NCBI GenBank assembly: GCA_965247245.1
Contig: CBDFGV010000003.1
Coordinates: forward strand, 2,790,001-2,854,000
Direction of reading: 5' to 3'
Origin: Tectiglobus sp965247245
Lineage (GTDB): Bacteria; Pseudomonadota; Alphaproteobacteria; Rhizobiales; Hyphomicrobiaceae
Length of the DNA stretch: 64,000 nucleotides
The translations under genes and the position numbers were made by a program. How positions within the stretch are numbered: position 1 is the first letter of the stretch; each line of letters starts with the position of its first letter. This document shows positions 18,344 to 26,494 of the stretch, one piece after another. The notes under the pieces are model-generated. The model saw only the letters and a program-made list of their open reading frames with translations. It had not been told where the DNA came from and did not search any database.

Positions 18344-18348
18344 CCCGT

Positions 18349-18840
18349 ATGGCAGAAGAAATTAAATCACTCGAAGATCTCGGTGACGCAGCAGCAGCAG
18401 AAGGTGTTGTGGCTGCAGAAGCCGCACCGGTGCACGTTCAAAAGCTCGATCCGTTCGGACGTGCGTACGCCACCGGTAAGCGCAAGGACGCCATTGCACG
18501 GGTTTGGATCAAACCAGGTAATGGCCGCATTCAGATCAACAACCGCGAATTTGACAAGTACTTTGCACGCCCTGTGTTGCAGATGTTGCTGAAGCAGCCG
18601 TTGCAGCTGGTTGAGCGCCTCGATCAGTACGACATCATGGCGACTGTGAAAGGTGGCGGCTTGTCCGGTCAGGCCGGCGCGGTACGTCACGGCATTTCCA
18701 AAGCCTTGACCCATTACGAGCCTGAGCTCCGCCCGGCGCTCAAGAAGAATGGCTTCCTAACGCGCGATAGCCGCACGGTAGAACGTAAGAAGTACGGTCG
18801 TAAGAAGGCCCGTCGTAGCTTCCAGTTCTCGAAGCGCTAA
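18349..18840 (+). CDS. rpsI: 30S ribosomal protein S9
   Basis: 163 residues. The conserved S9 domain starts at about residue 37 (AYATGKRKDAIARVWIKPG) and ends in the canonical basic tail with the family-typical KKARRSFQFSKR. An N-terminal extension of about 35 Ala- and Glu-rich residues is common in alphaproteobacterial S9. The C-terminal arginine reaches the ribosomal P site. The start ATG lies five bases after the rplM stop. Confidence 0.98.
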   Translation: MAEEIKSLEDLGDAAAAEGVVAAEAAPVHVQKLDPFGRAYATGKRKDAIARVWIKPGNGRIQINNREFDKYFARPVLQMLLKQPLQLVERLDQYDIMATVKGGGLSGQAGAVRHGISKALTHYEPELRPALKKNGFLTRDSRTVERKKYGRKKARRSFQFSKR

Positions 18841-18889
18841 TTCGCGTCTCAATCTCATTTTTGGGATGAAATTGTATCACTTATGACAT

Positions 18890-18925
18890 AGGGTCCGTCT
18901 AATCGACGGGCCCTAAGCTGTTTTT
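18890..18925 (+). terminator. Rho-independent terminator of rplM-rpsI
   Basis: A 10-bp stem with one G-T pair (AGGGTCCGTC pairing with GACGGGCCCT), loop of five bases, then AAGCTG and TTTTT. It lies 50 bases after the rpsI stop. Confidence 0.8.
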
Positions 18926-19023
18926 GGGCCCCTCTCGCTTGCCAGAAATTCTCACAAACCGCAGATATTCGCCTCTTGGTCGCTCTGCCCGGCGACAGTC
19001 GAACTCCTAAGGATCTCTTCTAA

Positions 19024-19773
19024 ATGACTGACGCTCTTTCCGGCGATTTCTGGCAATTGCTGGCTGCTATACAAACTGAACTGCAGCTGGTGAGCTCGCC
19101 GGAATGGTGGAACAAGAACTACCTTCCACTGATCAACATCATCATGATCGACATCGTACTCGCAGGCGACAACGCCATCGTCGTCGGCGTAGCGGCATCA
19201 CGTGTTGATCCGAAGATACGCTCACAGGTCATTTTCTGGGGCATTATGGGCGCCGTGGTCCTGCGGATCATATTTGCAGCACTAACGACCCAGCTGTTGC
19301 AGATTGTGGGTCTGACATTGGCAGGAGGCATTCTGCTGCTTTGGGTCTGCTGGAAGATGTACCGTGAGGTCGTTTTAGCAGGCCACGAAGAACATGAAGC
19401 TGCAGCTACTTCCAGTGACGGCACGTCCAACGTCCAATATGTCGGCTACGGCACAGCCGTTTTCCAGATCATCCTCGCTGACGTTTCGATGTCGCTGGAC
19501 AATGTTCTGGCGGTTGCAGGCGCAGCTAAGGGCAGCCCGCTGGTTCTCGTCATCGGTCTGGCTATCGCGATCGTCCTGATGGCGATTGCCTCACACATGA
19601 TCGCCCGCCTGCTCGCCCGCTACCCTTGGATTACCTGGGTCGGCCTGCTGGTCATTCTCTACGTTGCGCTCGACATGATTTACAATGGCTCAGCCGAAGT
19701 ATTCTGCAAGATGTACGCTTTCGGCTGCGGTGAGCCATTCTATAGAGCCGTATTCGACTGGGCGAGTGGTTAA
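19024..19773 (+). CDS. TerC-family integral membrane protein (YjbE type)
   Basis: 249 residues with seven to eight predicted membrane helices. The two signature motifs with membrane-embedded acidic residues are present: IIMIDIVLAGDNAIVVG (about 38-54) and LADVSMSLDNVLAVAGAAKG (about 150-170). TerC-family proteins are metal-ion exporters in several bacteria (notably manganese), and the family was first named for tellurite resistance. AAGGA lies about nine bases before the ATG. No yybP-ykoY type manganese riboswitch was seen upstream. Confidence 0.88.
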   Translation: MTDALSGDFWQLLAAIQTELQLVSSPEWWNKNYLPLINIIMIDIVLAGDNAIVVGVAASRVDPKIRSQVIFWGIMGAVVLRIIFAALTTQLLQIVGLTLAGGILLLWVCWKMYREVVLAGHEEHEAAATSSDGTSNVQYVGYGTAVFQIILADVSMSLDNVLAVAGAAKGSPLVLVIGLAIAIVLMAIASHMIARLLARYPWITWVGLLVILYVALDMIYNGSAEVFCKMYAFGCGEPFYRAVFDWASG

Positions 19774-19803
19774 GGGGCCGATCGCAGGTCAGCCCTCACA
19801 ATG

Positions 19804-19827
19804 CCAAGCCCTGGGCCAAGCCCTGGA
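19804..19827. repeat. Two tandem copies of a 12-base unit
   Basis: The unit CCAAGCCCTGGG is repeated directly, the second copy differing in its last base. It lies between the convergent terC and transglycosylase genes. It may be a simple duplication; no function is seen. Confidence 0.6.
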
Positions 19828-19838
19828 CTAGCCACGCA

Positions 19839-20660
19839 TCAGCGCGCCAGCTTGTCTGCCATGACGGCAATTGTGCGCTGATAAACCTTGGCCCGGTTCC
19901 AGTCTCGCAACACGGGATAGTTCACGGATCCCGGCAACCAGCCCTGACCTCGCTTCCAACCATGCGCGCGCAAGAAATTTGCGATTGACGCCAGAACATC
20001 CGGAATGCTGCGTATCAGGTCGCGGCGGCCGTTGCCATCATAATCAACGGCATACTTCAGGTAGGAAGATGCGAGAAACTGTGCCTGTCCAATCTCGCCA
20101 GCCCAACCGCCGCGCAACTGTGCCGGCGTCATATCTCCACGCTGGACGATGCGCAGCGCGCTCATCAATTCATTGCGGAAGAACTTCGCCCGCCGGCAAT
20201 CATAGGCCAGCGTCGCCAGTGACCGGACGATCGACATCTTTCCACCGCCATTGCCGAAGTTCGTCTCCAAACCCCAGATGGTTACAATAACGGCCCGGTC
20301 CACACCGTAACGCTTCTCAATGCCGGCAAGCAGGCGTGCATGCCGGTTCAGCCGCGTCCGCGCGCGCTTCTTCATATACGGAGAAGCCCGCCGCTTGTAG
20401 AACGTCGCGAAACTTTGCTTGAAGGAACGCTGCGAGCGATCGAGCCGAATGATGCGGCGATTGTAGGTGACGCCTTTGAGTGCGCGATTGAGCGTTCTCT
20501 GTGAAATTCCCTGTTTGCGCGCGCGCACTGCAAAGCCCTGCAACCAGTTCTGAAAGCCGGCACCTGTGTTGCCGCAGGTCTGCGCCACAGCTGGCGAAGC
20601 GGCTAGAACCAAAACAAGCCCGGCGATTGCCGCAACACGAGACCTCGTCGACTTGGTCAT
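19839..20660 (-). CDS. Lytic murein transglycosylase, MltB/SLT_2 family
   Basis: 273 residues with a signal peptide (about 1-26, ending ASPAVAQ). The catalytic domain has FQNWLQGFAVRARKQGIS at its start, the catalytic glutamate E132 in IWGLETNFG, and the family motifs LATLAYDCRRAKFFRNEL and GEIGQAQFLASSYLKYAVDYDGNGRRDL. It cleaves glycan strands of peptidoglycan in the periplasm to form anhydromuramoyl ends. The ATG at 20660 is chosen because AGGAG lies ten bases before it; the ATG at 20669 is too close to that site. There is no C-terminal peptidoglycan-binding domain. Confidence 0.9.
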   Translation of the reverse strand: MTKSTRSRVAAIAGLVLVLAASPAVAQTCGNTGAGFQNWLQGFAVRARKQGISQRTLNRALKGVTYNRRIIRLDRSQRSFKQSFATFYKRRASPYMKKRARTRLNRHARLLAGIEKRYGVDRAVIVTIWGLETNFGNGGGKMSIVRSLATLAYDCRRAKFFRNELMSALRIVQRGDMTPAQLRGGWAGEIGQAQFLASSYLKYAVDYDGNGRRDLIRSIPDVLASIANFLRAHGWKRGQGWLPGSVNYPVLRDWNRAKVYQRTIAVMADKLAR

Positions 20661-20686
20661 CACTGTCATACTCCTACTGAACTCAA

Positions 20687-21364
20687 TTAATCGCTGAGGA
20701 TGGCCGGCAGCTCCCGAAGCGAAGCAATCACATGCTTGGGTGCCCCACCTTCTGCGACGACATCTTGGCGATGAATGGTCTTCGGGCGTTTTACCTGAAC
20801 ACTGGTCCAACCACGCTGGTTCGGCGTGATGAAGTCCTTTGCGGCATTGTCACCGACGTAGACATAACGCGCACCTGGCCCACCCAGCTCTTCTTCGATG
20901 GCCTCGTAGGACCATGGATGCGGCTTGTGGAAGTCCCGACCACCGCCTTCGTGCGTGAAGACGATCTTGGCGAAGTGATGCGCGATATCGAGGCCTCTCA
21001 CCTTGGCCGCCTGCATCTCGGTCGTACCATCAGTAATCAGCCCCAATGGCACCTGCGCGCGAAAGTGGTCGATGGCCCACTGGGCATCGTCAAACAATGC
21101 TATTTCCGGATCGTGTGTACGGTAAATGTCCCGGAGTTCCGCAAATTCGTCCTCGGAGTGCTCCGGGCGGTGCTTTTCGAACGACTTCTTGAAGAGCGCA
21201 CCAAGCATTCCGTTGTCGAGCATCTCGGTCATGTCGTCCGCGATACCTTCAATACCCCACTTGGCGTGGGCCCAGCGGCCGACGGCACGAAATCCTGAAT
21301 AGGCAAACTCGTGCTCGGGATAGAGCGTATCATCGAGATCAAAGATCAAACACAGCTGACTCAT
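20687..21364 (-). CDS. HAD-superfamily hydrolase, subfamily IA
   Basis: 225 residues. The HAD motifs are visible: motif I FDLDDTLYPE (about 8-17), motif II LITDGT near 107-112, motif III lysine in HKPHPWSYE, and motif IV VYVGDNAAKDF. The cap is helical and inserted after motif I. It is a cytoplasmic phosphatase, with nucleotides or sugar phosphates as possible substrates. It is 26 bases upstream of the transglycosylase gene and probably co-transcribed. An ATG at 21388 would add eight residues. Confidence 0.85.
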   Translation of the reverse strand: MSQLCLIFDLDDTLYPEHEFAYSGFRAVGRWAHAKWGIEGIADDMTEMLDNGMLGALFKKSFEKHRPEHSEDEFAELRDIYRTHDPEIALFDDAQWAIDHFRAQVPLGLITDGTTEMQAAKVRGLDIAHHFAKIVFTHEGGGRDFHKPHPWSYEAIEEELGGPGARYVYVGDNAAKDFITPNQRGWTSVQVKRPKTIHRQDVVAEGGAPKHVIASLRELPAILSD

Positions 21365-21538
21365 GAATTTTGTTCGTGCCGTTGTCACTTGCGAAACAGA
21401 TTTGTCATACCAACACTGGTACTCGCGCAGATCCAGACCGGCAAGTCACGATCTTGATTGACAATTTCGGCCATTGCCATCATTCCTCGCGAACCACAAA
21501 CAACGATCAATACTGAAAGAAGAAAGGATTATTCTGTG

Positions 21539-22480
21539 ATGTCCAACACACCGACGATATTCATCGATGGTGAGGCTGGAACAACGGGGCTCGGAATTCG
21601 TGAACGTCTGAGCGCCGTATCCGGCGTCCAGCTCCGCTCAATCGCAGAAGAACACCGCAAGGACCGCTCAGCCAAGAAGAATCTACTCGGCGAAGTTGAT
21701 ATGGTCGTCCTCTGCCTGCCAGACGCGGCAGCAAAGGAAACCGTCGCCATTGCTGATGAGCTGCCCGATGCCGGTCCGAAGTTTGTCGATGCCTCCACCG
21801 CGCATCGTGTCGCCGAGGGCTGGACTTATGGCTTCCCTGAACTGAGCGCTGCCCAGGCTGCCGCGGTCCGCGAAGCCAAGCGGGTATCAAACCCGGGCTG
21901 CTATCCAACTGGCGCGATTGCTCTGATCCGGCCATTGGTGGACGCAAGTATTATACCGTCTGACTATCCGCTCACGGTGACGGGCGTTTCCGGCTACAGC
22001 GGCGGCGGCAAGACCATGATCGAGTCTTATGAGAATGGCACCGCACCGCCTTTTGAAATGTATGGCCTTGGTCTGGAGCACAAGCATCTGCCGGAACTGC
22101 AGAAGTATTCTAACCTGACCCGGCGACCCATCTTCGTGCCTTCGGTTGGCAACTATCGCCAGGGCATGCTGATTTCAGTGCCTCTGCATCTCGACACACT
22201 GAACGGCGCAACCACCGCCAATCAGATCGAAGAGCTACTGTCGGATCACTACGCCGGCTCCGAGTACGTCAAAGTCATCCGGCGCAGTGAGGACGAGGAA
22301 GCCAAGGGTGGTCGTCTTTCGCCTGAAGCGCTCAACGATACCAACATGATGGAGCTGCGCGTGTTTGGTCATGCTGAGTTTGGCCAGGCTGTTCTTGTCG
22401 CCCGCCTCGACAATCTGGGTAAGGGCGCTTCTGCCGCCGCCACCCAGAACATCAAACTCATGCTCGGTGTTGAGCAGTAA
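21539..22480 (+). CDS. argC: N-acetyl-gamma-glutamyl-phosphate reductase (short form)
   Basis: 313 residues from the ATG at 21539, the length of the shorter ArgC class. It has the NAD(P)-binding start IFIDGEAGTTGLGIRERL, the catalytic cysteine in VSNPGCYPTG, and the motifs GVSGYSGGGKTMIE, EHKHLPEL and FVPSVGNYRQGMLI. It carries out the NADPH-dependent reduction of N-acetylglutamyl phosphate in arginine synthesis. The ATG is used because AAAGGA lies about nine bases upstream; longer forms would add non-conserved sequence. The position downstream of rplM-rpsI is common in Rhizobiales. Confidence 0.96.
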   Translation: MSNTPTIFIDGEAGTTGLGIRERLSAVSGVQLRSIAEEHRKDRSAKKNLLGEVDMVVLCLPDAAAKETVAIADELPDAGPKFVDASTAHRVAEGWTYGFPELSAAQAAAVREAKRVSNPGCYPTGAIALIRPLVDASIIPSDYPLTVTGVSGYSGGGKTMIESYENGTAPPFEMYGLGLEHKHLPELQKYSNLTRRPIFVPSVGNYRQGMLISVPLHLDTLNGATTANQIEELLSDHYAGSEYVKVIRRSEDEEAKGGRLSPEALNDTNMMELRVFGHAEFGQAVLVARLDNLGKGASAAATQNIKLMLGVEQ

Positions 22481-22484
22481 AGTG

Positions 22485-23567
22485 TCAGCGGCTTCCAACC
22501 GTTGACTGTCGCACCTCGTAAAGATGCCAGACGCTTGTCGCAAAGACGATAGCTGCAAGCGTCTGGTGGCTAACCCCGAGCCCAATCGGGATCGCACCAT
22601 CAACCGATACGAGCGTCCAGATGCCAAGAACGGCCTGTCCGACCATCAGGACAGCCAGCCAGATTGCCGATCGCGATACAGCATCGTTATCGGCGTTCCA
22701 CGTGCGCACAACCTGAATGAATGATAGGGCCAGCAATACGTAGGCCAGCATGCGGTGGTTAAACTGTATGGTGAGGTGATCTTCACCTGCACTTAGATAC
22801 CAGGGCTGTAGTGGATAGAGGCCTTCCGGAATGAACGCCCCATCCATGAGTGGCCAAGTCGTATAGACCAAGCCGGCCTTGGTACCAGCGACGAACGCGC
22901 CCAGAGCAACCTGGCTGAAAACCAATAGCATCAACAACCAGGCGAGCGTTGTCGTATAGCGTCCCAGATTGGCAAAGTAGATTTGTCCGGAATCTGGTCG
23001 CAAACTGAGCAGACACCAGATTACGCCGGCAAGAATAAGAAACGCCGTGCAGAGATGCAGCGCCAAACGATATTGGCTGACATCAACCCGCTCGGTCAGA
23101 CCCGACTGGACCATGTACCAGCCGATGAAACCCTGCAGGCCACCAAGCAATAAGAGACCAACGAAACGCCAGTGGTAACCTTGTGGGATGTGCCCCCGTA
23201 TCCAGAAGATCAACAGCGGCACCGCGAACACCAGGCCGATAAACCGTCCGAGAAAGCGGTGGATCCATTCCCACCAGAAGATGGCCTTGAATCCGGCAAG
23301 ATCCATACCTGCATTCACATCGCGGTATTCCGGGATCTGCTTGTACTTCTCGAAAGCCTCCTGCCAATCGGCAGTGCTAAGCGGCGGGATCGCGCCAAGA
23401 ATGGGTTGCCACTCTGTAATCGACAGACCAGAATCGGTCAGTCGCGTAACACCGCCAACGGCAACCATGGCAATAACGAGCAAAGCAACAATCGTCAGCC
23501 AGACCCGCACAGGCCCGTGAGAATCGATCGATTGGTCAAAACCTGACGATACGCCTTGTAGCGCCAT
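22485..23567 (-). CDS. ctaA: Heme A synthase, COX15/CtaA
   Basis: 360 residues with about eight membrane helices. The COX15 motifs are present: GGVTRLTDSGLSITEWQPILGAIPPL, WWEWIHRFLGRFIG with a heme-ligand histidine, the ALHLC histidine, QVALGAFVAGTKAGLVYTTWPLMDG, and the C-terminal FNHRMLAY and GVSHQTLA histidines. It converts heme O to heme A for cytochrome aa3 oxidase in the inner membrane. The start at 23567 has GGAG upstream; a longer reading frame to 23750 overlaps the neighbouring DUF2842 gene and is not family-like. It is convergent with argC, four bases apart. Confidence 0.95.
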   Translation of the reverse strand: MALQGVSSGFDQSIDSHGPVRVWLTIVALLVIAMVAVGGVTRLTDSGLSITEWQPILGAIPPLSTADWQEAFEKYKQIPEYRDVNAGMDLAGFKAIFWWEWIHRFLGRFIGLVFAVPLLIFWIRGHIPQGYHWRFVGLLLLGGLQGFIGWYMVQSGLTERVDVSQYRLALHLCTAFLILAGVIWCLLSLRPDSGQIYFANLGRYTTTLAWLLMLLVFSQVALGAFVAGTKAGLVYTTWPLMDGAFIPEGLYPLQPWYLSAGEDHLTIQFNHRMLAYVLLALSFIQVVRTWNADNDAVSRSAIWLAVLMVGQAVLGIWTLVSVDGAIPIGLGVSHQTLAAIVFATSVWHLYEVRQSTVGSR

Positions 23568-23694
23568 AACGTCCCGCTCCCGCATTGCGTCGCTCGTGTT
23601 AGTTAGATTTACGCGGACGGATGCGCAATAGATCGCGCAGGCGCTCTTTGTCCCAACCACGAACGTCCAGCCTAGCGCGGAAGGAACCGGTATC

Positions 23695-23904
23695 ATGACC
23701 ATGCGAACGCGTAAGCTGATCGGTGCAGTCGCTTTGTTGCTCCTGATCACCGTCTATTCGTTCGCCGCAATGATGGTAGCGATTGCGCTGCAAGTGAACG
23801 CCAGCAAGTGGGTTGAAGTGATTTACTATATCGTTGCTGGCCTGGCGTGGACGGTTCCCGCTGGCGCAATCATCTGGTGGATGCAACAGCCGGATAGCGA
23901 TTAA
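23695..23904 (+). CDS. DUF2842 small membrane protein
   Basis: 69 residues with two membrane helices (about 8-30 and 41-60) and the family ending TVPAGAIIWWMQQP. DUF2842 proteins are short membrane proteins confined largely to Alphaproteobacteria and often found beside ctaA; the role is unknown. It is divergent from ctaA and convergent with the polysaccharide co-polymerase gene. Confidence 0.85.
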   Translation: MTMRTRKLIGAVALLLLITVYSFAAMMVAIALQVNASKWVEVIYYIVAGLAWTVPAGAIIWWMQQPDSD

Positions 23905-23906
23905 CC

Positions 23907-26099
23907 TCAGACAAGCTCGAACTTGCCCCCGGCAATCTGCTGCCTGCGGGTTGAGAACGCTGTGAGTTCCGAGCGCTCGATGCGAATGATATCGATGTCG
24001 GTCACCTCGAAACCGAGGAAGGTCTCGTCCGTGTCTTTAACAATCGACCGTTGAACGCGCACATCGGACACACTGATGCCGGCATCAAAGCGTCCTTCAA
24101 CTGCCTCGAACAAGGCCTGAGCCGTACGGTAGCGCCCGACAACCAGGATCTGATCGTAAACGTCGTCCAACGCATCCAGAACAGCGTTGAGATCATCGCC
24201 GTCGAAGTAGAAGTCCTCGGCACTTGCCCCATGCCCAAGGCTGATGTGATGCACTTTCGAATTCGGAATATGCGTGATCACATCATCAAATGATGCGGTT
24301 CCGTCCAACAGCTCAGTAATCCCAGGTCGGCATGCCAGTCCTATGGTGTCGCAGAAGCTCTCATTGTCGGTATTGCAGTCGATGACAACGACCTGGAGTT
24401 CGGCCTCGCTGAGGAGACGCGCCAAATCCATACCTTCTTGCGATGCATCAATACCGTGCGTTTCGCCAACAATGACTGTCCGAAATCCGGCAACTTCTTC
24501 CCCGCGCTGCAGCAGATGCTCGGCGACGCCGTGTATGGTCATATCACCGGTCTCTTCTTCATACTCCTCATCCTCATCGAGGTCCGACTGCTCCGCGTCA
24601 TACTGCTCCCGGTCGCGCAGACCAGCCGACAGACCCGGCATGCCTGAAGTCAGTTCTTCGTCGTCTTCGTCTGTGACTTCCGAACTGTGCTCTCGCTTAG
24701 AGCTGCCCGCCAGAATAATTTCGCGGGCGGTCAATAGGGCAAGACCGAGAATGAAAGTGGCAACCATTGCCAAAAGTGTATACGGCACCTTCTTAGGGAA
24801 GCTAGGTACATCAGCTGGTCGTGCCGTCGAGACGATCCGCGCTTCAACCGGCACTGTCTTTGTCGCAGCAAGAGCTCTTTTGTCTTCGAACTGACGCTGC
24901 AATCGCGCGAGTTCAGTGCGTTTTGTTTGAGCGCTGCTCACCAGAGCCTTCAGCTGTGCTTCATCTTGCGAGGTATCAACAGCCGTTACTGCAATTCCAC
25001 CGATTTCCTTTCTGAGATCATTCACACGAAAGGCAGCAGTGCGGTAGGTCTTCTCAAGACCGCGGATGATCTTCTGCACCTGGTTTTTGATCGAGCGATT
25101 GATGCCGGCTAGGTCGGAGATCAATTGCTTTGTACGCGGATGCGTCGGCCGCAAGGTCTGCCTTGCCTTAGCCAATTGTTGCTCAATGCGCGCGCGCCGG
25201 TTGATAAGCCTTTGCATCGCCGTTGAAGTACGCACTTCCGGCAATTTGCTGACATTCCCGGTGCGAGAAAGATCAACCGCTGACTTCCACTTGGATTCAG
25301 CGGCGGAGCGCTCTGCCTCAGCCTTGCTCATTCGAGCCTTGAGGGCAGCCAATCGCTGACGATCCTCAGGAGCCGGCTGCGGTTCGGTTCGCAAGCGCTC
25401 AATCCGGGCGCGAAGGCTCTCGGCCTTCGTTTCGGCCACGAGAACTTCGCTGCTCAGCTTTGCAATCACCGGTGCGAGCGCGTTAACGGCCTTGCTAGTC
25501 TCTTTGACCTGAGCATCGATAAGCTCTTCGCGATAGGTCTCGGCCAACGTGTTTGCGAAATCAGCGGAGAGCTTCTCGTCTGGGGAAGAAAATCGGAGAC
25601 CGATAGATCGACTATCACCGATCGCAAAAACCTGAAGGCGCTGCTGGATGTCCGCGACCAGCTGACCGCTATTCAATCCGGCGCTTGTCGGTGTGCTTAA
25701 ACCAATCGCCTGCAAAATCTGATCAACGCTTCCTGAAACTCCAGAAGCGCCAAGATCAGTAGTGTCTGCAAGGTTCAGCTTACCCGCTACACGCAATAAC
25801 AGATCCGGCGTCATCAGTTGGTTGACGTGCGTGTTGATCGCCTTGCCATCGATCCTTTGCGCCGGCCGGTTCCCGGAACCGACTGTCCCTTCCGCGGCAG
25901 CCGAAAGTTCGGTCGGCTTTGCATCAACTGCTAGCTGCGCTTCCGAGGTATATTGCGGCGGAACCATCGAAAGTGCGCCAAAAGTCAGCAAAGCAACGAC
26001 AATCGTAAGCGTCAGCAGTCCGCGCAATGACCGCCTCAGGCCTTGCCAAAGGACAAAGACATCAATGTCCTGCTGTTGCGTCTGGTGTGGCGTGCGCAT
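23907..26099 (-). CDS. Polysaccharide co-polymerase (Wzz/GumC/ExoP type) with degenerate kinase domain
   Basis: 730 residues. An N-terminal membrane helix (about 28-47), the Wzz periplasmic domain with long coiled coils (about 48-435), a second helix (about 440-462, after the PxxP-like VPSFPKKVPYT), a very acidic linker (475-518), and a cytoplasmic Rossmann-like domain (about 538-700). That domain aligns with bacterial tyrosine kinases at PGITELLDGTASFDDVI, but the Walker A site reads VIVGETHGIDASQEG with no GKS/T, and the Walker A' and B aspartates are also reduced. No terminal tyrosine cluster is present. It probably controls chain length or export of an exopolysaccharide with the polymerase encoded divergently. 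Confidence 0.85.
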   Translation of the reverse strand: MRTPHQTQQQDIDVFVLWQGLRRSLRGLLTLTIVVALLTFGALSMVPPQYTSEAQLAVDAKPTELSAAAEGTVGSGNRPAQRIDGKAINTHVNQLMTPDLLLRVAGKLNLADTTDLGASGVSGSVDQILQAIGLSTPTSAGLNSGQLVADIQQRLQVFAIGDSRSIGLRFSSPDEKLSADFANTLAETYREELIDAQVKETSKAVNALAPVIAKLSSEVLVAETKAESLRARIERLRTEPQPAPEDRQRLAALKARMSKAEAERSAAESKWKSAVDLSRTGNVSKLPEVRTSTAMQRLINRRARIEQQLAKARQTLRPTHPRTKQLISDLAGINRSIKNQVQKIIRGLEKTYRTAAFRVNDLRKEIGGIAVTAVDTSQDEAQLKALVSSAQTKRTELARLQRQFEDKRALAATKTVPVEARIVSTARPADVPSFPKKVPYTLLAMVATFILGLALLTAREIILAGSSKREHSSEVTDEDDEELTSGMPGLSAGLRDREQYDAEQSDLDEDEEYEEETGDMTIHGVAEHLLQRGEEVAGFRTVIVGETHGIDASQEGMDLARLLSEAELQVVVIDCNTDNESFCDTIGLACRPGITELLDGTASFDDVITHIPNSKVHHISLGHGASAEDFYFDGDDLNAVLDALDDVYDQILVVGRYRTAQALFEAVEGRFDAGISVSDVRVQRSIVKDTDETFLGFEVTDIDIIRIERSELTAFSTRRQQIAGGKFELV

Positions 26100-26494
26100 C
26101 GCGGGCGCTCTTTCGAATCAATTTATCATCGTCTCAGATTTGAACATGCCGTTGTAACCAATGTCTTAAACTTGCCGCTGCAAGTATCTGAATGAGAACA
26201 ACTTCTTCGATCGATCTTAGCGAGCTATTCCGCCAGCAGCCCGCATTCCAGGCCCGTGTGTCTTCTCGCGTTAACACCCTGTTAACTCTTGCCGCCGGGT
26301 TGCCCCGCGAATTGGCCGGCTTGGCACATCGCCTGCTCATCTCTCCGAACACGGTTTTGACGTCCAAAGCGTGAGCCGCACGCAGAGGCAACTTGCAACC
26401 ATCGCCGCGCTGGTTCGGGAGAGAAGGTCAAGATGCATATCAAAGCTGACCTCCACACAAACGAGCGCACAACGACGGGGAGCTTGGACAAAGG
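26100..26494. other. Divergent intergenic region of the polysaccharide genes
   Basis: About 395 bases between the co-polymerase (minus) and the polymerase/ligase (plus). It holds a CtrA-type box at 26270-26286 and presumably promoters for both genes. Short open frames exist on both strands but have no coding-like features. Confidence 0.5.
26270..26286. promoter_or_regulatory. Candidate CtrA-binding site
   Basis: The 17 bases GTTAACACCCTGTTAAC contain TTAA-N7-TTAAC, the full consensus of the alphaproteobacterial cell-cycle regulator CtrA, and form a perfect 7-bp inverted repeat around CCC. The site lies 171 bases from the co-polymerase start and 209 bases from the polymerase start. It could couple polysaccharide production to the cell cycle or motility state. 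Confidence 0.55.

Noticed and set aside
18926..19023. Possible yybP-ykoY manganese riboswitch before the TerC gene
   Set aside because: The conserved loop sequences of that riboswitch are not present; the stretch is short and holds only the tail of the terminator region and a normal leader.
24274..24894. Plus-strand open frame of 206 codons opposite the co-polymerase gene
   Set aside because: Antisense to the acidic linker and kinase-like domain; serine-rich translation typical of a shadow of an acidic protein.
26192..26374. 60-codon plus-strand frame between the polysaccharide genes
   Set aside because: No ribosome binding site, and it runs across the CtrA-type box; it is best explained as chance in a promoter region.
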